Assembly (NCBI GenBank): GCA_905214925.1
Contig: CAJMOB010000010.1
Location: forward strand, 44,037 to 108,036
DNA: 64,000 bases
Direction: 5' to 3'
From: Scybalomonas sp905214925
GTDB taxonomy: Bacteria; Bacillota; Clostridia; Lachnospirales; Lachnospiraceae
Part shown: positions 42,253-49,876 of the stretch, one piece after another
Layout of the letters: each line of letters starts with the position of its first letter
How positions within the stretch are numbered: the first letter of the stretch is position 1
Made by a program: the position numbers and the translations under genes
The notes under the pieces: model-generated
Told to the model about the DNA's origin: nothing
Databases searched by the model: none
The model's input: only the letters and a program-made list of their open reading frames with translations

Positions 42253-43378
42253 GAAGCTTTCCTTAAAGCAGTTTGAAAGAATGTTTCTCATTGAGATATT
42301 TGGAACATTTAGTTTAACAATGCCAACTCTTGTAACGAGAGGGTTTGGATACAATGGGATTTATGCTTTCCTATTTGGGATACTATTAGCTGGTATCTAT
42401 CTTTTGTTCTTATTAGGAGTTAGAAGGCGACTGAGAGGGACAAGCCTTTATTTTGAAAGAAGTTTTCATGTGTTTGGGAAAAGAACGATTCTTTTTCTCT
42501 ATTTCATACGATTTGTAGTAAAAAATGCTTATACAATGCTTTTATTTGTCAGCCTAATTGGAGATACGATTTTAAAAGGGCAAGGAAACCTTCGGATTTT
42601 AGTGCCGTTTATCGTTATTTGTGCCTATGTTGCATACCAAGGAATTGAAACGAGAGGAAGAGTATTAGAAGTGCTTTACTTTTTTATTTTTGTTCCTCTA
42701 CTTCTTGTCATTTTGTTATCCATACCAGAACTATCCTATGGAGAATGGATTCCAAAAGGGGCATTTCATGGAAAAGAGTTTTTTAAGACTTCTTATATTG
42801 TGTTGCTAAGCTATAGTCCTATGGAATTTTTATTATTTGAAAGTGGATATTTTGAAGAAGTAGAAAGAACAGCGATAGGGTCACAAGAGGAAGTGGTAAC
42901 AAAGAAAAATACAATTGCAAAAATGGCAGGAAAAGGTTTTATAAGAGCGAGTTTTTTCCATATTGTTATTTTTCTTATAACAATTGGATTATTCGGAGTT
43001 ACTTTAACAAAAGACTCTCTTTGGTCGGCTCTTACTATAATGGAAACGGCAAAATTGCCAGCAGATTTTATTTCGAGACTGGATATTTTATTGATCGCCT
43101 TTTGGATTTTTAGTTTGTTTGGAGTGACCAGTGGATATTCGACTTACAGTATGTGGTTGTTAAAAGATGTGTGGAAAGAGAAGAGAAAAGGAGTCATGCT
43201 CGCTATCTTTTTTTCACTATCGGGGATTCTTACTCTACTCCTTCCAGATATTGAAACGAGCACAGCTCTCTATTTTCGATATTTAGGTGTGATCGATTTT
43301 CCGATTGCTATTATTATTCCACTACTTTCGATTATTTTCTATAAAAGAAAATATCGGGAAAGGAGCATAGAAATGTAG
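42236..43378 (+). CDS. Spore germination receptor subunit B (endospore germination permease)
   Basis: 380 aa, about ten membrane helices, of the APC-superfamily germination permease type (GerAB). It opens LSLKQFERMFLIEIFGTF, with the family YQGIETRGRVLEVLYFF and a late LDILLIAFWIFSLFGVTSGYS. It is the presumed germinant-binding subunit. The ATG at 42236 lies 17 bases inside gerXA with AAGGGGGAAG upstream, so translation is coupled. It is somewhat longer than the typical 365 aa owing to loop residues. Confidence 0.92.
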   Translation: MFAENKKLSLKQFERMFLIEIFGTFSLTMPTLVTRGFGYNGIYAFLFGILLAGIYLLFLLGVRRRLRGTSLYFERSFHVFGKRTILFLYFIRFVVKNAYTMLLFVSLIGDTILKGQGNLRILVPFIVICAYVAYQGIETRGRVLEVLYFFIFVPLLLVILLSIPELSYGEWIPKGAFHGKEFFKTSYIVLLSYSPMEFLLFESGYFEEVERTAIGSQEEVVTKKNTIAKMAGKGFIRASFFHIVIFLITIGLFGVTLTKDSLWSALTIMETAKLPADFISRLDILLIAFWIFSLFGVTSGYSTYSMWLLKDVWKEKRKGVMLAIFFSLSGILTLLLPDIETSTALYFRYLGVIDFPIAIIIPLLSIIFYKRKYRERSIEM

Positions 43379-43415
43379 AGCTTTAAAAAAAAGGGCTACA
43401 TGATACAAAGAAATC

Positions 43416-44036
43416 ATGAGAAAAGAAATTATAGCGGTTATTATTTTAATTTTATTAGCATTTACCCAGAAAAATATTGACATTGAAGATCGAAATTATG
43501 CTTTAGTTGTTGGAATGGATGAAAGTCAAAAAGATAACTTTAAAATAACCTATTCCTTTGCGGATTTAAGCAAGGTAGCGGAGACGAAAGGAAGAGGGGC
43601 AGAGTCCGTATCCGCTTCCTATGAAGGGGATACGTTAAGGGACATCGAAACACAGTATAAAAGACAACAGGATAGAACACTGGAATATGGGCATCTAAAG
43701 GTATTGGTGATTGGAGAAGGCTTATTGGATAATAAGGAAAAATACAATGATTTTTTAGAGGAAATTCGGCAGAAAAAAGATTATTCAAGAAATATGCTTG
43801 TCTTTGTATCAGAGGGAAGTGCAGGGTCTATTGTGCGGCTTGATGAAGAGATGAATGGATTGCTATCCGATCATTTAAAACGGTTAGAAGAACGCCATAT
43901 TCCAACAAAAACCGTTACATTAAAAGATGTTCTTCGAGGATATTGGGAAGGAGAAAGGGTGAAAGTGCCAGTATTAAAGGCAAATAAAGATGGTGTAGAA
44001 TTTGTTGGTTATGAGATATTGCCTGATAGAACGTAA
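43416..44036 (+). CDS. Shortened Ger(x)C-like germination protein
   Basis: 206 aa; GerC lipoproteins are normally 350-400 aa. The visible part matches the N-terminal domain: IDIEDRNYALVVGMDES, TLEYGHLKVLVIGEGLL, NMLVFVSEG, and KVPVLKANKDGVEFVGYEILPD. The usual lipobox Cys (as in LTGCWDR) is absent: the hydrophobic start runs directly into FTQKNIDIEDR. The second and third GerC domains are missing, and the 157 bases downstream show no remnant frame. It may be anchored by its N-terminal helix only. The ribosome site is weak. It is either a genuine short variant or a truncated gene. Confidence 0.8.
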   Translation: MRKEIIAVIILILLAFTQKNIDIEDRNYALVVGMDESQKDNFKITYSFADLSKVAETKGRGAESVSASYEGDTLRDIETQYKRQQDRTLEYGHLKVLVIGEGLLDNKEKYNDFLEEIRQKKDYSRNMLVFVSEGSAGSIVRLDEEMNGLLSDHLKRLEERHIPTKTVTLKDVLRGYWEGERVKVPVLKANKDGVEFVGYEILPDRT

Positions 44037-44193
44037 AGGAAAAGCGAGTAAATAAAAAAATAATGGAAAGACAATAAAAAAAGAAAAGATAGTTGTTTAG
44101 AATAGAAAAAGTATGGGAATGCTTCTTATGAAATCGAAATCGTTCTTCTAGAAATGGAGGAGTCGAGTAAAAAATTTGATAGGAGGCATTTTT

Positions 44194-44877
44194 ATGTTTG
44201 AAAATAAAAGAATCGGAAAAATAAAAGAAACAGTAAAAAAAATAAGAGAGCAATTAACATTGAAACAAATAGTTTTTCTATCTTTACTCGTTGGAATATT
44301 TGGAGCAACCGTTTGTACAGCATTTGCAATGGAGCGGGAAAGAGAGAGTCAGATACATATTGCGGAGCAGGTGATTCGTTTTCATATCCGAGCCAATAGC
44401 GACTCAAAAGAAGATCAAGAAGAGAAAATGATGGTGAAAAAACAAGTAGTAGAATATTTACAGCCCCTGATGAAACAGGCAACCTCTGTACAAGAAGGAA
44501 GAGAAATTTTATCTGCTTATAAAGAGGAAATAAAAGAAGTGGCAGAAAAAGCGCTAGAAACTACAAGCAATCGAACCGTTCAAGTATGCTTAACAAGAGA
44601 GAAATTTCCAATGAAACGCTACGGAGATCTTGTATTTCCTCCAGGAGAATATGAGGCTCTTCGTGTAGATATTGGAGAGGCAAAAGGACACAATTGGTGG
44701 TGTGTTATGTATCCTTCTTTATGTTTTATTGATGAAACACACGGAATTGTTCCTGAATTATCAAAAGAAAAATTACAAAATACATTATCAGAGGAAGATT
44801 ATGAGAGCTTAAAACCAGAATATCATTTTAAGTTATTCGATTATTTTTATGAAAAAGTAAAGAACAGTTTTTTCTAG
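44194..44877 (+). CDS. spoIIR: Stage II sporulation protein R
   Basis: 227 aa with one N-terminal membrane segment (about 25-46) and an exported domain. Family signatures: VIRFHIRANSDSKEDQE, then VCLTREKFPMKRYGDLVFPPGEYEALRVDIG and GHNWWCVMYPSLCF. SpoIIR is made in the forespore under sigma-F and triggers SpoIIGA to process pro-sigma-E in the mother cell. The ATG at 44194 has TAGGAGG 8 bases before. Its presence argues that the organism sporulates. Confidence 0.95.
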   Translation: MFENKRIGKIKETVKKIREQLTLKQIVFLSLLVGIFGATVCTAFAMERERESQIHIAEQVIRFHIRANSDSKEDQEEKMMVKKQVVEYLQPLMKQATSVQEGREILSAYKEEIKEVAEKALETTSNRTVQVCLTREKFPMKRYGDLVFPPGEYEALRVDIGEAKGHNWWCVMYPSLCFIDETHGIVPELSKEKLQNTLSEEDYESLKPEYHFKLFDYFYEKVKNSFF

Positions 44878-45066
44878 CTCATTTCGCTAAGAAAAGAATT
44901 GTTTCTTCTATTGAAAAGTAGAGGGGAAAATAGTACAATAAAGAACAGTAAAAACGCTCGGTGATAATTTGAATCTGTTTGAGAGAAAAAGTAGGAATAG
45001 AAATAGAAGAGATAGACATAGAGTGTTTCTTAGAAGAAAAAGAGTTGATAAAAGGTGGGTAAAACA

Positions 45067-46128
45067 ATGAAAAAACAAAATATAGTTGTGATCTTCGGTG
45101 GACAGTCTTCAGAACATGAAGTTTCTTGTATGTCTGTTCAAACAATTTTAAAAAACATAAATGACGAGACATATGAAACCTATATTGTCGGTATTACAAA
45201 AGAAGGGAAATGGCTTTTTGTAGATTCCATCGATCAAATTGCCAATGATACTTGGAGAGAATCAAAAAAACATGCCATTCTTTCTCCAGATGCCACAAAG
45301 AAAGAGTTGTTAATTGAAGAAGATGGTACTTATTCTTCTGTAAAAGTAGATGTAGCTTTCCCTGTACTTCATGGACTTCACGGAGAAGATGGAACGATTC
45401 AAGGACTTTTTGAATTAGCAGAAATTCCTTATGTTGGCTGTGGTGTTGTGGCATCTGCTGTTTCTATGGATAAATTCCATACAAAAGTAATTGTGGACAC
45501 ATTGGGAATTCGTCAGGCAAAATGGGTTCCAGTACGCCGTTCTGAAATGCATGATATGGAAGCTGTTGTTAAAAAAGTAGAAGATGTTCTTTCTTATCCA
45601 GTATTCGTAAAGCCAGCCAATGCGGGATCTTCTCAAGGAGTTAGCAAGGCAGAAAATAAAGAACAATTAATGAAAAGTATTGAGCTTGCAGGGGAGCATG
45701 ATTCTAAAATTCTTGTGGAAGAAACGATTATTGGACGCGAAATTGAATGTGCAGTATTAGGCGGAGAAGAGTTAAAAGCATCTGGCGTTGGTGAAGTTTT
45801 AGCAGCAGCAGAATTTTACGACTATGAGGCAAAATATTTTAATGCAGAGTCAAAAACAAATACCCGTCCAGAGTTTCCAGAAGGAAAAGAAGATGAAGTG
45901 AGAAGAGATGCTTTAAAAATCTTTGAAGCGGTTGATGGATATGGACTTGCAAGAGTTGACTTTTTCTTAGAAAAAGATACGAATGAAGTTGTCTTTAATG
46001 AATTAAATACGCTTCCAGGATTTACAAGTATTAGTATGTATCCAATGCTTTGGGCAGAAAAAGGAATGGAAACATCACAACTTGTTGAAAAATTAATTCA
46101 GTTAGCATACAAACGCTACGAAAGATAA
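45067..46128 (+). CDS. ddl: D-alanine--D-alanine ligase
   Basis: 353 aa ATP-grasp enzyme making the D-Ala-D-Ala peptidoglycan terminus. Motifs: VIFGGQSSEHEVSCMS (N-terminal D-Ala site), PVLHGLHGEDGTIQGLFE, VKPANAGSSQGVSKA, EFYDYEAKYFNAESKT and FNELNTLPGFTSISMYP. The Tyr of the omega loop (EFYDYEAKY) marks a D-Ala-D-Ala ligase, not a VanA-type D-Ala-D-lactate ligase. The start at 45067 follows AAAGGTGG by 8 bases. murI follows 12 bases later, pairing two wall-precursor enzymes. Confidence 0.97.
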   Translation: MKKQNIVVIFGGQSSEHEVSCMSVQTILKNINDETYETYIVGITKEGKWLFVDSIDQIANDTWRESKKHAILSPDATKKELLIEEDGTYSSVKVDVAFPVLHGLHGEDGTIQGLFELAEIPYVGCGVVASAVSMDKFHTKVIVDTLGIRQAKWVPVRRSEMHDMEAVVKKVEDVLSYPVFVKPANAGSSQGVSKAENKEQLMKSIELAGEHDSKILVEETIIGREIECAVLGGEELKASGVGEVLAAAEFYDYEAKYFNAESKTNTRPEFPEGKEDEVRRDALKIFEAVDGYGLARVDFFLEKDTNEVVFNELNTLPGFTSISMYPMLWAEKGMETSQLVEKLIQLAYKRYER

Positions 46129-46140
46129 CAGGTGAATACG

Positions 46141-46953
46141 ATGGAAAAGCCAATTGGTATCTTTGATTCTGGTGTAGGGGGACTTACTGTTGCAAGGGAA
46201 ATCATGCGACAACTTCCCAATGAAGATCTTGTTTATTTTGGGGATACGGCAAGAGTGCCTTATGGAAGTAAATCTCCAAATACTATTTTGCGTTTTAGCC
46301 GTCAAATCGTCAATTTTCTTTTAACAAAAGATGTAAAAGCGATTGTGGTTGCTTGTAATACTGCCAGTGCGTTAGCCCTTCCTACGATCCAAAAAGAAAT
46401 TGAAATTCCAATTATCGGGGTAATAGAGGCAGGAGCAAAGACTGCTTGTGAAGTGACAGAGACAAAGCATATCGGAGTCATTGGAACAGAAGGAACGGTA
46501 AAGAGTCGGATTTATACCCAATGTCTTACAAAGCTTGATCCAGAAATTACGGTTGTTAGTAAAGCATGTCCGCTTTTTGTCCCTCTTGTAGAAGAAGGTT
46601 TAGTAGAAGATCGCATTACGGATGATATTGCTTCACGCTATTTAGGGGAATTAAAAGATTATGATATTGATACTTTAATTTTAGGTTGTACCCATTATCC
46701 TCTGATTCGCAATACGATTGCTCGTACAATGGGAGAGCAAGTAAAACTTGTAAATCCTGCTTATGAAACGACAAAAAGTTTGAAAAAGCTGTTATTGGAA
46801 AAAGGACTGCTCTGTAATGAGAGAACGAAAGAGCCAGTCTATGAATACTATGTGAGTGATGCAGTAGAACGATTTATTTCCTTTGCAGATGGAGTATTAC
46901 CTTGTAATGTCAGTGAAGAAAATGTAAAAAGTATTGATATTGAAGCATTTTAA
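46141..46953 (+). CDS. murI: Glutamate racemase
   Basis: 270 aa cofactor-independent racemase supplying D-glutamate for peptidoglycan. IGIFDSGVGGLTVAREI opens the protein. The two catalytic Cys lie in VVACNTASALALP and LGCTHYPLI, with FGDTARVPYGSKS between. The ATG at 46141 sits 5 bases after AGGTG; a GTG at 46132 is the alternative. Likely co-transcribed with ddl; a hairpin follows the stop. Confidence 0.97.
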   Translation: MEKPIGIFDSGVGGLTVAREIMRQLPNEDLVYFGDTARVPYGSKSPNTILRFSRQIVNFLLTKDVKAIVVACNTASALALPTIQKEIEIPIIGVIEAGAKTACEVTETKHIGVIGTEGTVKSRIYTQCLTKLDPEITVVSKACPLFVPLVEEGLVEDRITDDIASRYLGELKDYDIDTLILGCTHYPLIRNTIARTMGEQVKLVNPAYETTKSLKKLLLEKGLLCNERTKEPVYEYYVSDAVERFISFADGVLPCNVSEENVKSIDIEAF

Positions 46954-46956
46954 GTA

Positions 46957-47020
46957 GCAAAGTGTCCGTTGCTAGAAGTAACTTAAAATCCCGGTGAATC
47001 TGCAACGAACACTTTGTTTT
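46957..47020 (+). terminator. Terminator candidate after murI
   Basis: GCAAAGTGTCCGTTGC pairs with GCAACGAACACTTTGT (one internal mismatch, about 15 bp), with a 29-base loop and a short TTTT tail. Confidence 0.6.
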
Positions 47021-47078
47021 AGGAAACCTATGCTATCATTATAAAAAAATAGAATAGAAGGGAATCTAAAAATTATCT

Positions 47079-47507
47079 ATGACAAAAGAAGTTTTAGTAT
47101 CCATTGTAGGATATCAATTCGATGTCAATGAAGAAGAAGCGACAGAATTGATAACTATGGGAGAATATTATAAAAAGAAAGACAAACATTATATTTTATA
47201 TGAAGAACATCTTATGGAAGATGAAGAAGTGACAAAAAATATAATGAAAATTGGTGATGGGAAAATTGAATTGGTAAAACGTGGCGCAGGCAATATGACA
47301 ATGCTATTTGAAAAGGATAGAATTCATACTTGTGCTTATCAGACTCCAATTGGAGAGCTGATGGTAGGGATTCATACGAATCAATTATCCATAGAAGAGA
47401 AAGAAGAAGAAATTGAGGCTTGTATTCAATATCAATTAAAAGTAAATGGAGAGCATATTTCTCATTGTGAAATCCGCATCAAAATTCAAGAAAGAAACCA
47501 ACAATAA
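47079..47507 (+). CDS. DUF1934 family protein
   Basis: 142 aa, beta-rich small protein with the DUF1934 (YwiB-like, calycin-type) pattern: VSIVGYQFDVNEEEA, DKHYILYEEH, KIGDGKIELVKRG, MLFEKDRIHTCAYQTPIG. It is cytosolic with no known activity. The start is uncertain: the nearest purine-rich ribosome site (AAGGGA) is about 14-18 bases upstream. It follows murI and precedes a strong terminator. Confidence 0.8.
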   Translation: MTKEVLVSIVGYQFDVNEEEATELITMGEYYKKKDKHYILYEEHLMEDEEVTKNIMKIGDGKIELVKRGAGNMTMLFEKDRIHTCAYQTPIGELMVGIHTNQLSIEEKEEEIEACIQYQLKVNGEHISHCEIRIKIQERNQQ

Positions 47508-47552
47508 AAAAGAACCATTGTTTCTAAAAAAAGAGACAATGGTTCTTTTTGT
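47508..47552. terminator. Bidirectional terminator
   Basis: AAAAAGAACCATTGTTTCT, short A-rich loop, AGAGACAATGGTTCTTTTT: a near-perfect stem with A and T flanks between DUF1934 and the converging minus-strand gene. Confidence 0.93.
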
Positions 47553-47557
47553 TATTC

Positions 47558-48019
47558 TTATTGTTTTTTTGTTAAATCAGCTTGTTTTTTACGAAGTTTA
47601 GCCATAAATCCTTTTTTCTCAGGAGGTGCAACTTCTGCATTACGGAAGTTACGAATGGATAAAATATAAATACCGCTGACACTTGCTTTGATCTCTGCTT
47701 TTACAGGAATGAGATCAAATACTTCTTCTTCTGCAATTAAAGACATAATTTTTGGTCCAATTTTTGCTTTTACAATTGGCATTTTGGAATTCATGTAACG
47801 TTTTGGAAGTTGCTCCATAACGATTTTTGGAAGATCCGCATCTTTTACTTTCATACGCTTTTTGTCAATAACAAGCATAGAAACATTTTGCGCAGCAGCT
47901 TCTAGCTGAGCACGGTTGTCTTCTTGTTTTTGTTGCATCTTTTTACCATAAAAGTAAAGTGCTGCTAAAATCCCTGCCATGATCACAAGGATAATCAATA
48001 ATACCGCCCATACTGGCAT
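47558..48019 (-). CDS. Single-pass membrane protein of unknown function
   Basis: 153 aa. An N-terminal helix (about 4-24) is followed by a short polar coiled region, a compact alpha/beta segment with MLVIDKKRMKVKDADLPKIV and YMNSKMPIVKAKIGPKIMSLI, and a Lys-rich tail (KKGFMAKLRKKQADLTKKQ). I recognise no named family. AGGAGGG sits 7 bases before the ATG at 48019, a strong site suggesting good expression. It is on minus between a terminator and the acyltransferase gene, with an 89-base gap, so possibly monocistronic. Confidence 0.7.
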   Translation of the reverse strand: MPVWAVLLIILVIMAGILAALYFYGKKMQQKQEDNRAQLEAAAQNVSMLVIDKKRMKVKDADLPKIVMEQLPKRYMNSKMPIVKAKIGPKIMSLIAEEEVFDLIPVKAEIKASVSGIYILSIRNFRNAEVAPPEKKGFMAKLRKKQADLTKKQ

Positions 48020-48108
48020 TGGGAATCCCTCCTAGCATAAAAATCATAAGTACGCTCTATTGTAACATTTTTTTTCAAAGAAAACAACTGTTAATCCCCA
48101 GTTGGTAT

Positions 48109-48834
48109 TTAGTTTTCCTTAGAAAGCATGTCAGCAATCACGTTTTGTAAATAAGCTCCAAGAAACTTTTGGTTTTCTTTTGGTAATGCATCAATTTGGA
48201 TTGGTTTTCCAAACTCAATCGTGACATGAGCGGGTTTTACAGAAAAATGGGAGTTTAATTCAAAGAGTGCATCCGTATTGGTAAGCGCCACAGGAATGAC
48301 AGGAACTTTTGCTTTTTCTGCCATCTTTGTGCTGCCTTCTTTAAAGGGAAGCATTTCTTTGTTGTGATTTCTTGTTCCTTCTGGACAAATATACACAGAA
48401 TACCCTGATTTTAATTGTTCGACTCCTTGTAAAATAGTTTTGAGTCCTTCTTTTAAATTTTGGCGATCAAGAAAAAGACAACGAATATTTTTCATCCAAG
48501 TGGAAAGACCAGGAATTTTTTCCATTTCTTTTTTTGCCACAAATCCAAGAGGGATGGGGCTTGATACATAGGCTACTAAAATATCAAAATAGCTTCTGTG
48601 ATTGCTAACAAAAAGAACAGATTGATCAAGGGGAATATTTTCTTCTCCTTTAACTGTAATTTTTGCACCTGCGATAAAAAGACAGAATTTAAACCCCTGT
48701 TTAACCATTTTCTCAGAGACCCTTGTTTTGATTCCAGGATTTTTTTTCTCAAGTGCAGTTAACACAAGATTGATCGGAAATCCGATAATAAAATAAATCA
48801 CTAGAAAGAGAAATAAAAGTAACGTTCTTAGCAT
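48109..48834 (-). CDS. plsC: 1-acyl-sn-glycerol-3-phosphate acyltransferase
   Basis: 241 aa with an N-terminal membrane helix (about 2-22). The acyltransferase HxxxxD motif is SNHRSYFDILV, followed by PLGFVAKKEMEKIPG, CLFLDRQNLKEG, ICPEGTRN (the EGTR motif) and VPVIPVALTN. It should convert lysophosphatidate to phosphatidate in phospholipid synthesis. AGGAG lies before the ATG at 48834. Nothing unusual. Confidence 0.93.
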   Translation of the reverse strand: MLRTLLLFLFLVIYFIIGFPINLVLTALEKKNPGIKTRVSEKMVKQGFKFCLFIAGAKITVKGEENIPLDQSVLFVSNHRSYFDILVAYVSSPIPLGFVAKKEMEKIPGLSTWMKNIRCLFLDRQNLKEGLKTILQGVEQLKSGYSVYICPEGTRNHNKEMLPFKEGSTKMAEKAKVPVIPVALTNTDALFELNSHFSVKPAHVTIEFGKPIQIDALPKENQKFLGAYLQNVIADMLSKEN

Positions 48835-48925
48835 AATATCTCCTATAAATGTGAACTTTAAATAATAGATTCTTTCTAAAATATTATACTAGACTTTAGA
48901 GAAAATAGCAACACAGTGGAGAAAA

Positions 48926-49088
48926 CGTGGATAACTTAAAGCGATATGTTGATAACTAAAAAGAAAGAAATATTTATGTGGAAAAATAGGAAATATGTTG
49001 TATTTCGTCAAAAAAGGAAAACAATATCTAGTGAAGGCATCGTGGATAAGATTGTTAATAGAGTTATCCACAACGTGTGGATAACTCT
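48926..49088. other. Cluster of five DnaA-box-like 9-mers
   Basis: 48926-48934 CGTGGATAA (8 of 9), 48947-48955 TGTTGATAA (8 of 9), 49041-49049 CGTGGATAA (8 of 9), 49064-49072 TTATCCACA (perfect, opposite strand) and 49076-49084 TGTGGATAA (perfect). The last two form a perfect 13-bp inverted repeat (49060-49072 and 49076-49088) with a 3-base centre. The cluster occupies most of the 346-base gap between plsC and the carboxypeptidase gene; no T run follows the palindrome. Confidence 0.6.
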
Positions 49089-49180
49089 GTGGAAGAAAGT
49101 TTTTTCAGAAAAATATGCAGGAAAAACATGGAAGAAATCTATTTTTTAAAATGGCATATTCTGTAAGAAAGGCTAGGATT

Positions 49181-49825
49181 ATGACGAAAAATGAAAGATT
49201 AAGGCTTATTAATAAAAATCATGGAATGGGCAAGACAGAAGTCCCAAATTGTTTAGTAATTCCAAGATTGCCATTTGCGGTGGAAGGAGAAAAAGGAAAA
49301 ATAAAGCTCGTCTATTATGAAGAGCAAGAAGGAAAAGAGAATTTAAAGGGGGAAAAAGGAAAACGATATATCAAAAAAGAAGTAGCAAGGGCGTTAGAAT
49401 GTCTTTTTATGAGGGCAGAAGAAGAGGGAATTGTATTAGCAGTTGTATCTGGATACCGATCTTATGAGAGGCAAGAGGAACTTTATGAAAGAAGTGTTAA
49501 AAAAAATGGCATTTCTTATGCGAATCGATACCAAGCAAAGGCAGGTTATAGTGAACACCAGACAGGATTAGCGGTAGATGTGTCAGGAGAGTCCATTCAA
49601 TATGGGTTAGAAGAGCTCTTTGGATTGACGAAAGAAGGAGTATGGCTTAGAAGAAACTGTTGGAAAGAGGGGTTTATTATTCGCTATCCAAAAGGGAAAG
49701 AAATCATTACTGGCTATCAATATGAGCCATGGCATTTACGATATGTAGGTAGAAATGAAGCGGAAATTATGATGAAATGTGGGCTTACATTAGAGGAATT
49801 TTTACTTTCCATGAGAGTGCGATAA
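49181..49825 (+). CDS. VanY-type D-alanyl-D-alanine carboxypeptidase (M15)
   Basis: 214 aa from the ATG at 49181. Zinc ligands of the M15B/VanY family: SEHQTGLAVDVS (His and Asp) and EPWHLRYVG (His, with the catalytic Glu before it); also VSGYRSYERQEELYE. It should remove the terminal D-Ala of peptidoglycan stems. No signal peptide is visible with this start: the N-terminus is MTKNERLRLINKNHG. An in-frame extension to 49115 adds no clear signal either, so export is unexplained. The upstream gap is full of DnaA-like boxes. Confidence 0.82.
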   Translation: MTKNERLRLINKNHGMGKTEVPNCLVIPRLPFAVEGEKGKIKLVYYEEQEGKENLKGEKGKRYIKKEVARALECLFMRAEEEGIVLAVVSGYRSYERQEELYERSVKKNGISYANRYQAKAGYSEHQTGLAVDVSGESIQYGLEELFGLTKEGVWLRRNCWKEGFIIRYPKGKEIITGYQYEPWHLRYVGRNEAEIMMKCGLTLEEFLLSMRVR

Positions 49826-49866
49826 GGAAAAATAAACAGGCTGCTGCAAATGTTGCAACAGCCTGT
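49822..49866 (-). terminator. Terminator of the nicotinate phosphoribosyltransferase gene
   Basis: On minus: AACAGGCTGTTGCAA, CAT loop, TTGCAGCAGCCTGTT followed by TATTTTT. It is a 15-bp stem with one mismatch, starting 11 bases after the minus-strand stop at 49877, and may also stop the plus-strand carboxypeptidase transcript. Confidence 0.8.
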
Positions 49867-49876
49867 TACCTCGTCA

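Noticed and set aside
45067..46128. Vancomycin-resistance type D-Ala-D-Lac ligase
   Set aside because: The omega-loop EFYDYEAKY motif with Tyr marks an ordinary D-Ala-D-Ala ligase, and no vanH or vanX neighbours are present.
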